From Chitinophaga pinensis (GTDB lineage: Bacteria; Bacteroidota; Bacteroidia; Flavobacteriales; Flavobacteriaceae): 38,911 nt of DNA. The stretch's first letter is position 1. Each line of letters starts with the position of its first letter. Positions 8,351 to 17,519 of the stretch are shown in pieces. The notes under the pieces were generated by a model that was not told where the DNA came from, did no database searches, and saw only the letters and a list, made by a program, of their open reading frames with translations. Made by a program: the position numbers and the translations under genes. Where the stretch lies: NCBI GenBank assembly GCA_943324545.2, contig CALPMA020000004.1, positions 1-38,911 on the forward strand, in the 5' to 3' direction.

Positions 8351-8369
8351 AGTTTATAACTAATTTAAA

Positions 8370-9431
8370 TTAGTTTTTAATAATCTTTTTAGTAACAGTA
8401 TTATTATCAGTGGTAGTTAACTTTAACATGTATACTCCTTGTGACAATTCAGAAACATTTATTTTTTGATCTAATGAATTATTCAAAACTCCAGATTTAA
8501 TTACTGTTCCTTTAACATCAATTAAGTTATAATTAGCCAAATCTAAATTATTAGAATTGTATACATTAATTACATCAATTGTTGGGTTTGGATAAGTTGA
8601 CACAAGTACAGTTCTAGTTTTAGTTTCAACATCTAATAAAGTATCTGTTGAAGAAGCTCTAGCAACATAATTGTCAATAAAAACTGATGCAGCAACAGTA
8701 TTTCCAGCAACATTAGTTACTAAAAAGTTGATTTCACCTGGAATTAAACCAGTTCCTGCTCCCATAATGAAACCATTTAAAGAAGGTCCTTTCCATTTAA
8801 CTTCACCAGTAGTTTGATTAAAACTAAAACCCACTCTGATCCATGTATTATCTGGATAAACAAGGTTTGGATTTGCAGCATCTGGGCCTAACCCAAATGA
8901 AAAAGTACCTGTTGATGTACCAGAAGTATATCTAGCCAAACCACGTAAAGAATTTGGAAACAAAACTGTTGGAGCAGCTGAAGTAGCATAATTTTTATCT
9001 AAAAATATACCAGAAAGTGTTAATCCTAGATCACTATATAAACGGCATTGAAAAGTATTTCTACTTGCAGAAAGAGCGCCAGTATTTAAATCAAACTCAA
9101 CTTCAAGAATATTATTACCTGCAGTTCGAGTTCCCCAATTATTTGCAAGTTCAACTTTGTTTAAGAAACGAGTTGAAGTAGTAGCCGTGGAAGATGTAGC
9201 CTCTCCAGTTAATTGAAGTGCATTTCCATAAGGTGCCGGTCTAGAAACTACTTGGTAATCTGTTACTAACCCTTGATAGATGTACCAACCTCCTTGACCA
9301 ACAGCCATACCGGTTAAATCAGATCCAATATTTCCAACAGTCAAAGCTGAAAAGTTATCAGATTCTAAAACTTGTGCATTAATACATTGAATAGACAATG
9401 TTAATGCAATTAAAAGTAAAAGTTTTTTCAT
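8370..9431 (-). CDS. Secreted protein with C-terminal T9SS type A sorting domain
   Basis: 353 residues. A Sec signal peptide (MKKLLLLIALTLSIQCINAQ, cleavage after about 20) is followed by a region of about 240 residues rich in beta strands, Thr, Ser, Asn and Gly. It resembles a LamG/concanavalin-like jelly roll (NNILEVEFDLNTG, WIRVGFSFNQTTGEVKW, VFIDNYVAR). The C-terminal 75 residues are a type IX secretion sorting domain: TYPNPTIDVINVYN, then YNLIDVKGTVIKSG, and LSQGVYMLKLTT ending in KKIIKN. It should cross the outer membrane by the T9SS and be released or anchored at the surface. Its ligand or enzyme activity is not recognisable, and no catalytic motif is seen. It has its own -7 element and shares a terminator. 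Confidence 0.88.
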   Translation of the reverse strand: MKKLLLLIALTLSIQCINAQVLESDNFSALTVGNIGSDLTGMAVGQGGWYIYQGLVTDYQVVSRPAPYGNALQLTGEATSSTATTSTRFLNKVELANNWGTRTAGNNILEVEFDLNTGALSASRNTFQCRLYSDLGLTLSGIFLDKNYATSAAPTVLFPNSLRGLARYTSGTSTGTFSFGLGPDAANPNLVYPDNTWIRVGFSFNQTTGEVKWKGPSLNGFIMGAGTGLIPGEINFLVTNVAGNTVAASVFIDNYVARASSTDTLLDVETKTRTVLVSTYPNPTIDVINVYNSNNLDLANYNLIDVKGTVIKSGVLNNSLDQKINVSELSQGVYMLKLTTTDNNTVTKKIIKN

Positions 9432-9461
9432 AAATTTTTTTATTAAAAGTTAAACATTTAA

Positions 9462-9469
9462 CAAATATA
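9462..9469 (-). promoter_or_regulatory. Predicted -7 element for the T9SS-secreted protein gene
   Basis: Minus strand TATATTTG fits TANNTTTG and lies 30 bases before the ATG at 9431, in the 66-base gap after the symporter gene. The -33 region is pure A/T with no TTG. Confidence 0.4.
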
Positions 9470-9497
9470 TTAAAATAAACTTAAAATAAAAAAATTA

Positions 9498-10748
9498 TTA
9501 ATAATCTTTTTCCCATTTACCAACTACCGAAGTTGCCAAAGCATTGCCTAAAACATTGGTGCCGCTTCTAAACATATCACAAAAATGATCAATTGGAAGT
9601 ATTAAAGCAATCCCTTCAATAGGAATATTAAACATACCACAAGTAGCTGCTACTACAACTAAACTTGCTCTAGGAACACCTGCAATCCCTTTACTTGTTA
9701 GCATCAGTACAAAAAGCATGGTGAATTGTGTCGGTAAATCCAAATGAATTCCATAAGCTTGAGCGATGAAAATACTTGCAAAAGTCATGTACATCATACT
9801 TCCATCAAGGTTAAAGGAATAGCCGAGAGGTAACATAAAAGATACAATTCTATCTTTAACACCAAAACGCTCTAATTCTTCAGTCAGTTTTGGAAACACA
9901 GCCTCAGAACTTGTGGTACTAAATGCAATAACAATAGGACTAATAATACGTTTTAACAACAGACTCATTTTTGATTTCAAGAAAATATATCCAACAGCTA
10001 CCAATAAAATCCAAAGGGTGGTAATACCCACCATAAACGAACCGAAGAATTTTGCATAGGTCATCAACAAATCTCCAAAATCTCGAATTGCAAAAACCCC
10101 TGCAATAGCTCCAAAGACTCCAATTGGTGCAAATTTCATTACATAATTTACCATTTTTAAAACGATATGGGATAATTTATCCAAAGCATTTACAACCGGT
10201 TTTGAATTGTCGCCAATTGCGGCGGCAGCTAATCCAAAAAATATAGAAAATATTACAATTTGCAATATTTCATTACTTGCCATTGCTTCTACTATACTTT
10301 TTGGAATAATGTGTTCAATGAAATTTTGAGCTGAAAAGACTTGTGTTTTTTCGGTAACCTCACTCGCGGTATTTAAATCAATATTAGACAAATTCAATCC
10401 TTCGCCAGGAGTTAACATATTTACCCAAAACATTCCAATTAATAAGGAAACAAAAGAGGCAGTAAAAAACCAACCCATTGCTTTACCTCCAATTCTTCCT
10501 ACGGCTTTAATATCTCCAAGCTTAGCAATACCAACCACTAAAGTTGAAAAAACTAATGGTGAAATAATCATTTGAACCAAACGGATAAAAACAGTTGCTA
10601 ATAATTTTATGTAACCACTGAATTCTTTAGCGCCTTCTTCAGTAAGATTATTATGTATAATAATTCCTAGGATACCTCCCAATAACATAGCGATCAGAAT
10701 TTGGAAAGTCAAATTACTAAATAGGGATTGTTTTGATGTTTCTTGCAT
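9498..10748 (-). CDS. Dicarboxylate/amino acid:cation symporter (DAACS family)
   Basis: 416 residues, an inner-membrane secondary transporter of the GltP/DctA type that couples uptake of glutamate, aspartate or C4-dicarboxylates to H+ or Na+. About eight hydrophobic segments are visible. Family signatures include SPLVFSTLVVGIAKLGD, the serine-rich re-entrant loop FSTTSSEAVFPKL (hairpin 1), the substrate and cation helix GYSFNLDGSMMYMTFASIFIAQ, and hairpin 2 with the last helices SKGIAGVPRASLVVVAATC and DHFCDMFRSGTNVLGNALA. The DxxxDxxRTxxN-type motif reads DHFCDMFRSGTNV. Substrate cannot be fixed by eye. It follows aroC by 18 bases and is probably read from the aroC promoter. Confidence 0.92.
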   Translation of the reverse strand: MQETSKQSLFSNLTFQILIAMLLGGILGIIIHNNLTEEGAKEFSGYIKLLATVFIRLVQMIISPLVFSTLVVGIAKLGDIKAVGRIGGKAMGWFFTASFVSLLIGMFWVNMLTPGEGLNLSNIDLNTASEVTEKTQVFSAQNFIEHIIPKSIVEAMASNEILQIVIFSIFFGLAAAAIGDNSKPVVNALDKLSHIVLKMVNYVMKFAPIGVFGAIAGVFAIRDFGDLLMTYAKFFGSFMVGITTLWILLVAVGYIFLKSKMSLLLKRIISPIVIAFSTTSSEAVFPKLTEELERFGVKDRIVSFMLPLGYSFNLDGSMMYMTFASIFIAQAYGIHLDLPTQFTMLFVLMLTSKGIAGVPRASLVVVAATCGMFNIPIEGIALILPIDHFCDMFRSGTNVLGNALATSVVGKWEKDY

Positions 10749-10767
10749 TTATTAAAATTTAATTGAA

Positions 10768-11829
10768 TTATTGGTATATTTTATTTATCAAGTAGAAATC
10801 AGCTAAAACAATAGCGGCCATTGCTTCTACGATAGGAACTGCGCGAGGAAGAACACAAGGGTCGTGGCGACCTTTACCTTGTAATTCAACTAAATTTCCT
10901 TGATTATTTAATACTTCTTGTTTCTGAATTAATGTGGCAACGGGCTTAAAGGCAACTCTAAAATAGATGTCCATTCCATTTGATATACCACCTTGAATCC
11001 CGCCAGAGAGATTGGTTATGGTAGTTCCGTCTGGATTATATAAATCGTTGTGTTCACTACCTTTCATTTGGGTTCCACAAAAACCGCTACCATATTCAAA
11101 ACCTTTCACAGCATTAATTGACAACATTGCTTTACCTAAATCGGCGTGTAATTTGTTAAAAACTGGTTCGCCTAAACCAATTGGAACATTTTGAAGAACA
11201 CAGGTTATTGTTCCGCCAATAGTATCTCCCTCCTTTTTAACATCTCGAATTAAATCTTCCATTTTTGAAGCAGTTTCAGTATCTGGACAACGAACTGCGT
11301 TAGATTCAATTTTTGAAAAATCTAAATCTTGATAAGGTTTGTTTAAATAAATATCTCCGACAGAGGAAACAAAAGCGTTGATTTTAATATTAGGAATTAT
11401 CTGTTTTGCAATAGCACCAGCTACTACTCTACTTGCTGTTTCTCGAGCTGAACTTCGTCCACCACCACGATAATCACGAATTCCGTATTTTTTTTCATAT
11501 ACATAATCCGCATGACTTGGTCGATACGTATTTTTTATTTCAGAATAATCATCTGGTTTTTGATTGATATTTTGAATTATAAATCCTATAGAAGTGCCAG
11601 TTGTTTTACCTTCAAATATTCCAGACAAAAATTGCACTTCATCCTTTTCTTTTCGCTGAGTTACAATGGAAGACTGGCCAGGTTTTCTGCGAGACATTTC
11701 TTTTTTAATAGCATCAAAATCTAATACAATTCCCGAAGGACAGCCTTCAATAATACCTCCTAAAGCTTCACCATGAGATTCACCGAAAGTTGTTAATTTA
11801 AATAGTTTTCCGAATGTATTACCAGACAT
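10768..11829 (-). CDS. aroC: Chorismate synthase
   Basis: Converts 5-enolpyruvylshikimate-3-phosphate to chorismate with reduced FMN, the last common step of aromatic amino acid synthesis, in the cytoplasm. The 353-residue length is typical. Signatures include [19 protein letters not shown] at the N-terminus, [38 protein letters not shown] and the C-terminal [20 protein letters not shown]. It is the first gene of a two-gene unit with the DAACS symporter and sits behind a near-consensus promoter. Confidence 0.97.
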   Translation of the reverse strand: MSGNTFGKLFKLTTFGESHGEALGGIIEGCPSGIVLDFDAIKKEMSRRKPGQSSIVTQRKEKDEVQFLSGIFEGKTTGTSIGFIIQNINQKPDDYSEIKNTYRPSHADYVYEKKYGIRDYRGGGRSSARETASRVVAGAIAKQIIPNIKINAFVSSVGDIYLNKPYQDLDFSKIESNAVRCPDTETASKMEDLIRDVKKEGDTIGGTITCVLQNVPIGLGEPVFNKLHADLGKAMLSINAVKGFEYGSGFCGTQMKGSEHNDLYNPDGTTITNLSGGIQGGISNGMDIYFRVAFKPVATLIQKQEVLNNQGNLVELQGKGRHDPCVLPRAVPIVEAMAAIVLADFYLINKIYQ

Positions 11830-11846
11830 TTTAATTCGATTTTTAA

Positions 11847-11875
11847 CAAATATAAGTTATATAATTTGAAACCAA
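11847..11875 (-). promoter_or_regulatory. Promoter of aroC
   Basis: On the minus strand TTTTG (CAA at 11873-11875) is followed by 18 bases and TATATTTG (11847-11854). This is one of the best TTG/TANNTTTG promoters in the window, ending about 18 bases upstream of the aroC ATG. Confidence 0.7.
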
Positions 11876-11943
11876 AATATTAATTATTAATATATAAAGA
11901 TATTTTTTATACTTTAGCATGATTTAAAATTAGAAACATCTAC

Positions 11944-12747
11944 ATGAAAATTAAAATTATTTTATCACTTGCAGTTTTATCATTGCTTTTTTCTTGTTCA
12001 TCTGATTCGAATACAGAAACCGATTCTTCAACACCAACAAATTATTTTCCATTAGCGCTAAGAAATTATTGGAAATATAGAGTTTTAACCAATGCTGTTA
12101 CTCAAACAGATTCATTATATGTTTCTAATGATACTACAATAAATTCTAAATTGTATAAAAAGTTTAGAACTAGAACTACTCCAATTGGGTTCTTTTCTAA
12201 TTCTATGAATAAAAATGCTTTAAGAATTGATGGAAATAGATTATTATTAACTGGATCTATTGCCTTCGATTTTGGCTCAGCGCTACCATTAAATTTATCA
12301 ATTAACGATTATGTTATTTTCCAGGAAAACGCCTCTAATAATCAAGATTTAGGAAGTGTAACGGGCGTCATAAATCAAACGGTTCAAAATTACCCATTGG
12401 TTATTAATTACACATTAAAATCAACGAATATAGAATCCTTACCAACTTTTTCATCCAATGGACGAGTATATACTGACGTAAAGAAAATTAAGACCGTTTT
12501 AAATGCTAAAATTACCACTAGTATAACTGCAGCAGGTATTCCCTTTCCAGTTGTTGTAAATATATTAGATCCTCAAGATGTAGTTACCTCCTATCAATAT
12601 TATTCAAAAACCATTGGAAATGTTTACACCAATACAATAATTAGCTTCCGTTTAAATTCTCTTCCGACAGGAATAACACTTCCAATACCTACTTCTGGAA
12701 ACCAAACGCAAGAAGAATTTTTACAAACCTATGATGTAAGTCATTAA
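11944..12747 (+). CDS. Unknown exported lipoprotein
   Basis: 267 residues. The N-terminus MKIKIILSLAVLSLLFSC is a lipoprotein signal with lipobox LFSC (Cys18), followed by an Asp/Ser/Thr-rich tether (SSDSNTETDSSTPTN). The mature part is predicted to be mainly beta (NYFPLALRNYWKYRV, LYVSNDTTINSKLYKKFRT, and a final beta-rich stretch with a SYQYYSKTIGNVYT segment). I recognise no enzyme motif. Its build suggests a beta-sandwich or barrel-like lipoprotein attached to the outer membrane, but function is unknown. It diverges from aroC and is followed by a small predicted barrel protein with its own -7 element. Confidence 0.72.
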   Translation: MKIKIILSLAVLSLLFSCSSDSNTETDSSTPTNYFPLALRNYWKYRVLTNAVTQTDSLYVSNDTTINSKLYKKFRTRTTPIGFFSNSMNKNALRIDGNRLLLTGSIAFDFGSALPLNLSINDYVIFQENASNNQDLGSVTGVINQTVQNYPLVINYTLKSTNIESLPTFSSNGRVYTDVKKIKTVLNAKITTSITAAGIPFPVVVNILDPQDVVTSYQYYSKTIGNVYTNTIISFRLNSLPTGITLPIPTSGNQTQEEFLQTYDVSH

Positions 12748-12769
12748 TAATAATTTAAAACACAATTGC

Positions 12770-12777
12770 TACATTTG
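12770..12777 (+). promoter_or_regulatory. Predicted -7 element for the small barrel protein gene
   Basis: TACATTTG is an exact TANNTTTG match 41 bases before the ATG at 12818, suggesting independent transcription from the lipoprotein gene. No clear -33 TTG is visible. Confidence 0.45.
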
Positions 12778-12817
12778 TTTTGCGTTATACTAACTTAATT
12801 ATAATTATATATCACTT

Positions 12818-13294
12818 ATGAAAAATCTATTTTTTTGTTCATTGTTTTTATTTGGATTGAATTTAATAACAGCTCAAGAAATTCCTGACCGAACTATTGG
12901 CCTTCGTTTAGGTTCAAACAGAGGTTTTGGAACTGAAATATCTTATCAAATGAAATTAGTCTCTGAAAATAGAGCAGAATTTAATTTAGGTTGGAGAAGT
13001 AGTAATAATATTAGTGCAATGAAATTAAACGGATTGTATCAATGGATTTGGCCGCTTGAGCAAGGTTTTAATTGGTATGCAGGTTTTGGTGGTGGATTGG
13101 GAACTTATTCAAATAGTAATATTAATAGCGGTAGCGGAACGTTTATATTCGCAGCTGGTGACATTGGAATTGAATATAATTTTGATTTTCCGTTACAAGC
13201 ATCTTTAGATTTAAGACCTGAAATTGGCGGAAACGGCTATTTTGAAAATAGTTTCGGAACAGATATAGCCTTAGGAATTAGATATAAATTCTAA
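12818..13294 (+). CDS. Small exported protein, likely outer-membrane beta-barrel
   Basis: 158 residues with a Sec signal peptide (MKNLFFCSLFLFGLNLITAQ). The mature chain alternates polar and hydrophobic residues in short strands (TIGLRLGSNRGFGTEISYQM, RAEFNLGWRSS, GLYQWIWPLEQGFNWYAGFG), with Gly- and Asn-rich turns. It ends in an aromatic strand IALGIRYKF, the usual outer-membrane insertion signal with a terminal Phe. This fits an 8-strand OmpA/OmpW-like barrel, but no specific family is recognised. It is convergent with bshA; the stop codons lie three bases apart. Confidence 0.75.
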   Translation: MKNLFFCSLFLFGLNLITAQEIPDRTIGLRLGSNRGFGTEISYQMKLVSENRAEFNLGWRSSNNISAMKLNGLYQWIWPLEQGFNWYAGFGGGLGTYSNSNINSGSGTFIFAAGDIGIEYNFDFPLQASLDLRPEIGGNGYFENSFGTDIALGIRYKF

Positions 13295-13297
13295 TTA

Positions 13298-14425
13298 TTA
13301 ATTTTTAAGAATATCTATATATAAGTTTTCATATAAAGTGACTATATTTTTTATATCAAATTGCTTAGCTATAGTTTTTGCACTAGATTTAAATTTTAAT
13401 AAGGTTTCCTCATTTTCTAAAATTTTGATTGCATTTTGAGCCATTTCTTGAGTATTACCAACATCGCTGAGGTAACCTGAAATACCATCAAAATTAACCT
13501 CTGGAAGTCCTCCGGTATTGCTTGAAATTACTGGTACACCCCAAGCCATTGCTTCTAATGCCGCAAGTCCAAAACTTTCCGTTTCAGATGGAAGTAGGAA
13601 CAAATCAGTGAAACTTAATATTTTATCTATTTCATTGCTATTTCCAAAAAAGATAACTTTATCAGAAATTCCCAATTTATAACATAAATTTTCAGCCGCT
13701 TCTTTTTCAGGACCATCACCAACCATCATCAACTTAGAAGGAATAATTAGTTGGATTTTATAAAAAATTTCAATTACATCAGGAATACGCTTTACCTTTC
13801 TAAAATTACTAATATGAGTAATTATTTTCTCTTTTTCATAAGCGATCACTGAACGATTTGTAGCTATATTAGAAACGTTTTTTAATTTATCTAATTCAAT
13901 AAAATTTGGAATAACATGAATATCTTTTTTAATATCAAATAAAGAATAAGTTTCTTCTTTTAAATTTTGGGATACAGACGTTACCACATCTGATTTATTT
14001 ATACTAAAACAAACTGCGGTTTTATAAAATGGATGGTTTCCTACTAAGGTTATATCGGTACCGTGAAGTGTAGTAACCATTGGAATTTTTATACCTTCAG
14101 ATTTCAACATCTGTTTTGCCATATACCCTGCGTATGCATGTGGAATAGCATAATGCACATGTAATAAATCAATTTTATGAAGTTTAACCATATCAACTAA
14201 TTTGCTAGATAAAGCCAATTCATAGGGTTGATAATGAAATAATGGGTATTCGGGTACATTCACTTCATGATAATGAACATTAGTATTTAATAGCTCTAAT
14301 CGAACGGGCTGACTGTAGGTAATGAAATGAATCTCATGACCTCGTCGTGCCAACTCTAATCCTAATTCAGTAGCAACAACACCACTTCCGCCAAATGTAG
14401 GATAACAAACTATAGCTATTTTCAT
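13298..14425 (-). CDS. bshA: N-acetyl-alpha-D-glucosaminyl L-malate synthase BshA
   Basis: A GT4 glycosyltransferase that joins UDP-GlcNAc to L-malate, the first step of bacillithiol synthesis, in the cytoplasm. At 375 residues it has the BshA N-terminus MKIAIVCYPTFGGSGVVATE, the malate-side LHVHYAIPHAYAGYMAK, and TTLHGTDITLVGNHP. The GT4 nucleotide-binding motif is E-x7-E in LPSETESFGLAALEAM. The match to the BshA subfamily is strong. BshB and BshC are not in this window. Although it follows the GH3 fusion gene on the same strand, it has its own promoter in the 73-base gap. Confidence 0.93.
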   Translation of the reverse strand: MKIAIVCYPTFGGSGVVATELGLELARRGHEIHFITYSQPVRLELLNTNVHYHEVNVPEYPLFHYQPYELALSSKLVDMVKLHKIDLLHVHYAIPHAYAGYMAKQMLKSEGIKIPMVTTLHGTDITLVGNHPFYKTAVCFSINKSDVVTSVSQNLKEETYSLFDIKKDIHVIPNFIELDKLKNVSNIATNRSVIAYEKEKIITHISNFRKVKRIPDVIEIFYKIQLIIPSKLMMVGDGPEKEAAENLCYKLGISDKVIFFGNSNEIDKILSFTDLFLLPSETESFGLAALEAMAWGVPVISSNTGGLPEVNFDGISGYLSDVGNTQEMAQNAIKILENEETLLKFKSSAKTIAKQFDIKNIVTLYENLYIDILKN

Positions 14426-14443
14426 TTTTAAAATTTAATGAAA

Positions 14444-14473
14444 CGAAAGTAAGAAAAATTGGATTGAGATCAA
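14444..14473 (-). promoter_or_regulatory. Promoter of bshA
   Basis: Minus strand TTG (CAA at 14471-14473), 19 bases, TACTTTCG (14444-14451). The -7 has one difference from TANNTTTG, but the spacing is ideal. It ends 18 bases before the bshA ATG. Confidence 0.55.
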
Positions 14474-14498
14474 TTAAACTTAAGTTAAATAAATAAAA

Positions 14499-17400
14499 TT
14501 ATTTAACAATAGCTTCATAAATTACCTTTTGAATATCTTCTCTAATATTCTCTTTGGATAATTTATTGACGGTACTTTCTGGAAAAGTTCTATTGGATAA
14601 AAAGACATAAATAATTTCATTTTCAGGATCAGCCCAAGTAATTGATCCAGTAAAACCAGTATGTCCGAAGCTAATTAATGGAACACATCCACAAGTTGGT
14701 CCTGGTCCTGAAAGTTGAGGTTTATCGAAACCAAGTCCTCTCCTATTATCTTCTTTGCAAAAATAACAAGTATTAAAATCTTCAAATGTTTTCGATGAAA
14801 AGTAACTAATATCGCCGTAATTTCCTTTTTGTAAATACATTTGCATCATTTTAGCAACATCCATCGAATTGGAAAAAATACCTGCATGTCCTCCAACTCC
14901 ACCTTCCATTGCAGCTGCCATATCATGAACATAACCCTGAATTTGTTGATGTCTAAAATAGGTGTCAATTTCGGTTGGAGGAATCTGACTTTTATCAAAT
15001 TTATTCAAAGGATTATAAAGGGTATTGTTCATTCCAAGTGAATTATAAAAATTAACTGAACTTATTTCATCCAATTTTTTCCCAGTCATTTTTTCCAAAT
15101 AATCTTTCAGGATTATGAAAGTAAAATCACTGTATTTGTATTCTTTTTTTAATGACAATTTACTATTTACAATCATTTTCATGATAGTATCGTGATAATC
15201 ATTTCTAATAAATAGACTATCAGCTACTTTTTTTGAATATTTTTCGTTACTTGTTTTACTATAATATTTGGATAAAGGTATTTTTAAACTATCTAATGTT
15301 GCTTTATAAAAAGGAATCCAAGCCTGAAAACCAGCATAATGAGAAAGTAAATTTTTGAATGAAATATTTGCTTTGTCAGAATTATTGAAAATTGGCAACA
15401 TATCTCCTAGTTTTGAATCTAAGTTAACTTTATTCTGATCATACAATTGCATCACATTTGGAAGTGTAGAAATGATTTTAGTAATTGAAGCAACATCGTA
15501 AACATCTGAATTTTCTACTTTTTTTAAATTATCATAAGTATGATAACCAAACGATTTTTGATAAATAACTTTTCCTTTTTTGGCAATAAGAATTTGTAAT
15601 CCTGGGGTCATTTTATAATTAATTGCTTTATTAGCCAAAGAATCAATTTTAGATAATATTTGAGGATTCATTCCTACATTATCAGGAGCTGCAAACCCTA
15701 AACGATTTAATTTTTTGGTAGATAAACCTTCATTAACTTTGAAATTATCTCCAATTGAAACGGGTAGCTTACCTTTAGCTTCAATAGCGCCAAATAATAA
15801 TTCAGCTGAAACTTCTTGTGAAATATCACAATTTTGATATGAAACTACAACCGATTCAATTTCATTAAAATCTACAATTGGCAACAAAGAATAAGGTTTT
15901 GTAAAAACATCTAAAATCACATTATTATTTTTAGCAATCTCTTGTAACCATAATAATTCAGTTTCTGTAAAATCTTGTTTTTTCCAGGCTTTATCAGATT
16001 TATGAAAACCTACAATAACCGTATTAAAATTACTTAATTGCACATTTAAACTGTCGATATTGTCATTAGAAACTTCGGTAATTTCTGTATATTTTTTTAG
16101 TGTTGAAACAAATTTACTATTAGTATCATCACCTAATTTAACGTAAGCGATTTTATTATTATCTAAAGATTTTATTGGTAAAATAGTATTCTTGTTTTTT
16201 AAAACCGTAATAGCATTTTCATACAATTGATAGTGTAAAGCATCATTTGAACTTGGTGAGATATCTTTAATAACATTTTTAGTAGTAATAGAATTATAAT
16301 TATTAAGGCCTGCAAAATATTTATATCTAAGGATTTTCTTTACTGATCTTGATAATCTATGTTCAGAAATTAAACCATTTTGATAGGCAACACAAATTTT
16401 CTCGATAGCAGCAGGAACATTTTCTGAAAACAATAAAATATCATTTCCAGCTAAAAACGCCTCTAAATCAATATCACCTGGAGCTAAAGCAATACCGTTT
16501 TCTTTTTTATAATTACTTGCCCCCTTCATGTTTAGAGCATCTGTAAAAACCAAACCTTCAAAACCCAATTGATTTTGTAAAATAGTAGTAACTACATTAT
16601 AAGATATAGAAGTTGGATAATTAATTCTTGGTTCTAAACTAGGAACACTAAGATGTGCAACCATTACTGATGCTAAACCTTCGCTAAATAATTTTTTATA
16701 AGGATACAATTCTACGTCATTAATTCTATCTTTTGAAAAAGATACGTTTGGTAAAGACAAGTGAGAATCGACTTCAGTGTCGCCATGTCCAGGAAAATGT
16801 TTTCCAGTTGAAAAAACCCCTTGGCTTTGAAAACCTTTCATTAATGCTAAAGCGCTTTGAGTTACATTTTCTTTGTTTTCCCCAAAAGAACGGAAACCTA
16901 TAATTGGATTTTTTGGATTAGTATTTATATCTAATACAGGTGCAAAATTAAAATGAATTCCTAATCTTTTGCTTTCTTGACCCATTTTAGATCCTAGTTT
17001 TTCTATTAATTTGATATCTCGTATGGCTCCTAGAGTCATGTTCCAGGGGTATTTATAAGTAGAATCTAATCGCATACTTAAACCCCATTCAGCATCAATA
17101 CCTATAAATAGTGGTAACTTTGATTTAGATTGGTACCTGTTGGTTAAATTAGCTTGGCGAACAGGACCACCTTGAAAGAATATCAATCCACCAATATTTG
17201 ATTCTTTAATTAATTTATCAATGGAATTTACGTGAATGGAATCTTTATTTGAGTAAGCAGCAACCATAAAGAGTTGGCCAACTTTTTCATTAAAAGTCAT
17301 TTGATTGTATACACTGTCAACCCATTTTTCTTCTTTATCAGATTCTTCAAAGAAAGGATTTTTAATATGTTTTCTGTCAATATGTAATTCTGATTCAAAA

Positions 17401-17507
17401 TCATTAGCGACAGTATTTTTTGAATTTAAATGTTTGGTTGAGGAACATGAAAAAACAATTACTATTAAGAATATAGCTATAATATGACCGAATTGAAATG
17501 ATTTCAT
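14499..17507 (-). CDS. GH3 beta-N-acetylhexosaminidase fused to beta-lactamase-like serine hydrolase, lipoprotein
   Basis: 1002 residues. The signal ends in VFSC (lipidated Cys21). Residues about 60-400 are a NagZ-type glycoside hydrolase family 3 domain, with KHFPGHGDT (236-244, catalytic His/Asp loop) and nucleophile Asp323 in FTDALNMKG. Residues 420-600 resemble the GH3 C-terminal alpha/beta sandwich. Residues about 615-1000 are a class C beta-lactamase/AmpH-like serine hydrolase with S674-I-T-K677, a YSD motif in the second position, and the HTGFTG box. It probably removes GlcNAc from peptidoglycan fragments and hydrolyses a peptide or ester bond, acting in the periplasm or at the outer membrane. 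The two-enzyme fusion is known in Bacteroidota. It is the last gene of the operon running from the amidase. Confidence 0.92.
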   Translation of the reverse strand: MKSFQFGHIIAIFLIVIVFSCSSTKHLNSKNTVANDFESELHIDRKHIKNPFFEESDKEEKWVDSVYNQMTFNEKVGQLFMVAAYSNKDSIHVNSIDKLIKESNIGGLIFFQGGPVRQANLTNRYQSKSKLPLFIGIDAEWGLSMRLDSTYKYPWNMTLGAIRDIKLIEKLGSKMGQESKRLGIHFNFAPVLDINTNPKNPIIGFRSFGENKENVTQSALALMKGFQSQGVFSTGKHFPGHGDTEVDSHLSLPNVSFSKDRINDVELYPYKKLFSEGLASVMVAHLSVPSLEPRINYPTSISYNVVTTILQNQLGFEGLVFTDALNMKGASNYKKENGIALAPGDIDLEAFLAGNDILLFSENVPAAIEKICVAYQNGLISEHRLSRSVKKILRYKYFAGLNNYNSITTKNVIKDISPSSNDALHYQLYENAITVLKNKNTILPIKSLDNNKIAYVKLGDDTNSKFVSTLKKYTEITEVSNDNIDSLNVQLSNFNTVIVGFHKSDKAWKKQDFTETELLWLQEIAKNNNVILDVFTKPYSLLPIVDFNEIESVVVSYQNCDISQEVSAELLFGAIEAKGKLPVSIGDNFKVNEGLSTKKLNRLGFAAPDNVGMNPQILSKIDSLANKAINYKMTPGLQILIAKKGKVIYQKSFGYHTYDNLKKVENSDVYDVASITKIISTLPNVMQLYDQNKVNLDSKLGDMLPIFNNSDKANISFKNLLSHYAGFQAWIPFYKATLDSLKIPLSKYYSKTSNEKYSKKVADSLFIRNDYHDTIMKMIVNSKLSLKKEYKYSDFTFIILKDYLEKMTGKKLDEISSVNFYNSLGMNNTLYNPLNKFDKSQIPPTEIDTYFRHQQIQGYVHDMAAAMEGGVGGHAGIFSNSMDVAKMMQMYLQKGNYGDISYFSSKTFEDFNTCYFCKEDNRRGLGFDKPQLSGPGPTCGCVPLISFGHTGFTGSITWADPENEIIYVFLSNRTFPESTVNKLSKENIREDIQKVIYEAIVK

Positions 17508-17519
17508 TATATAATAATA

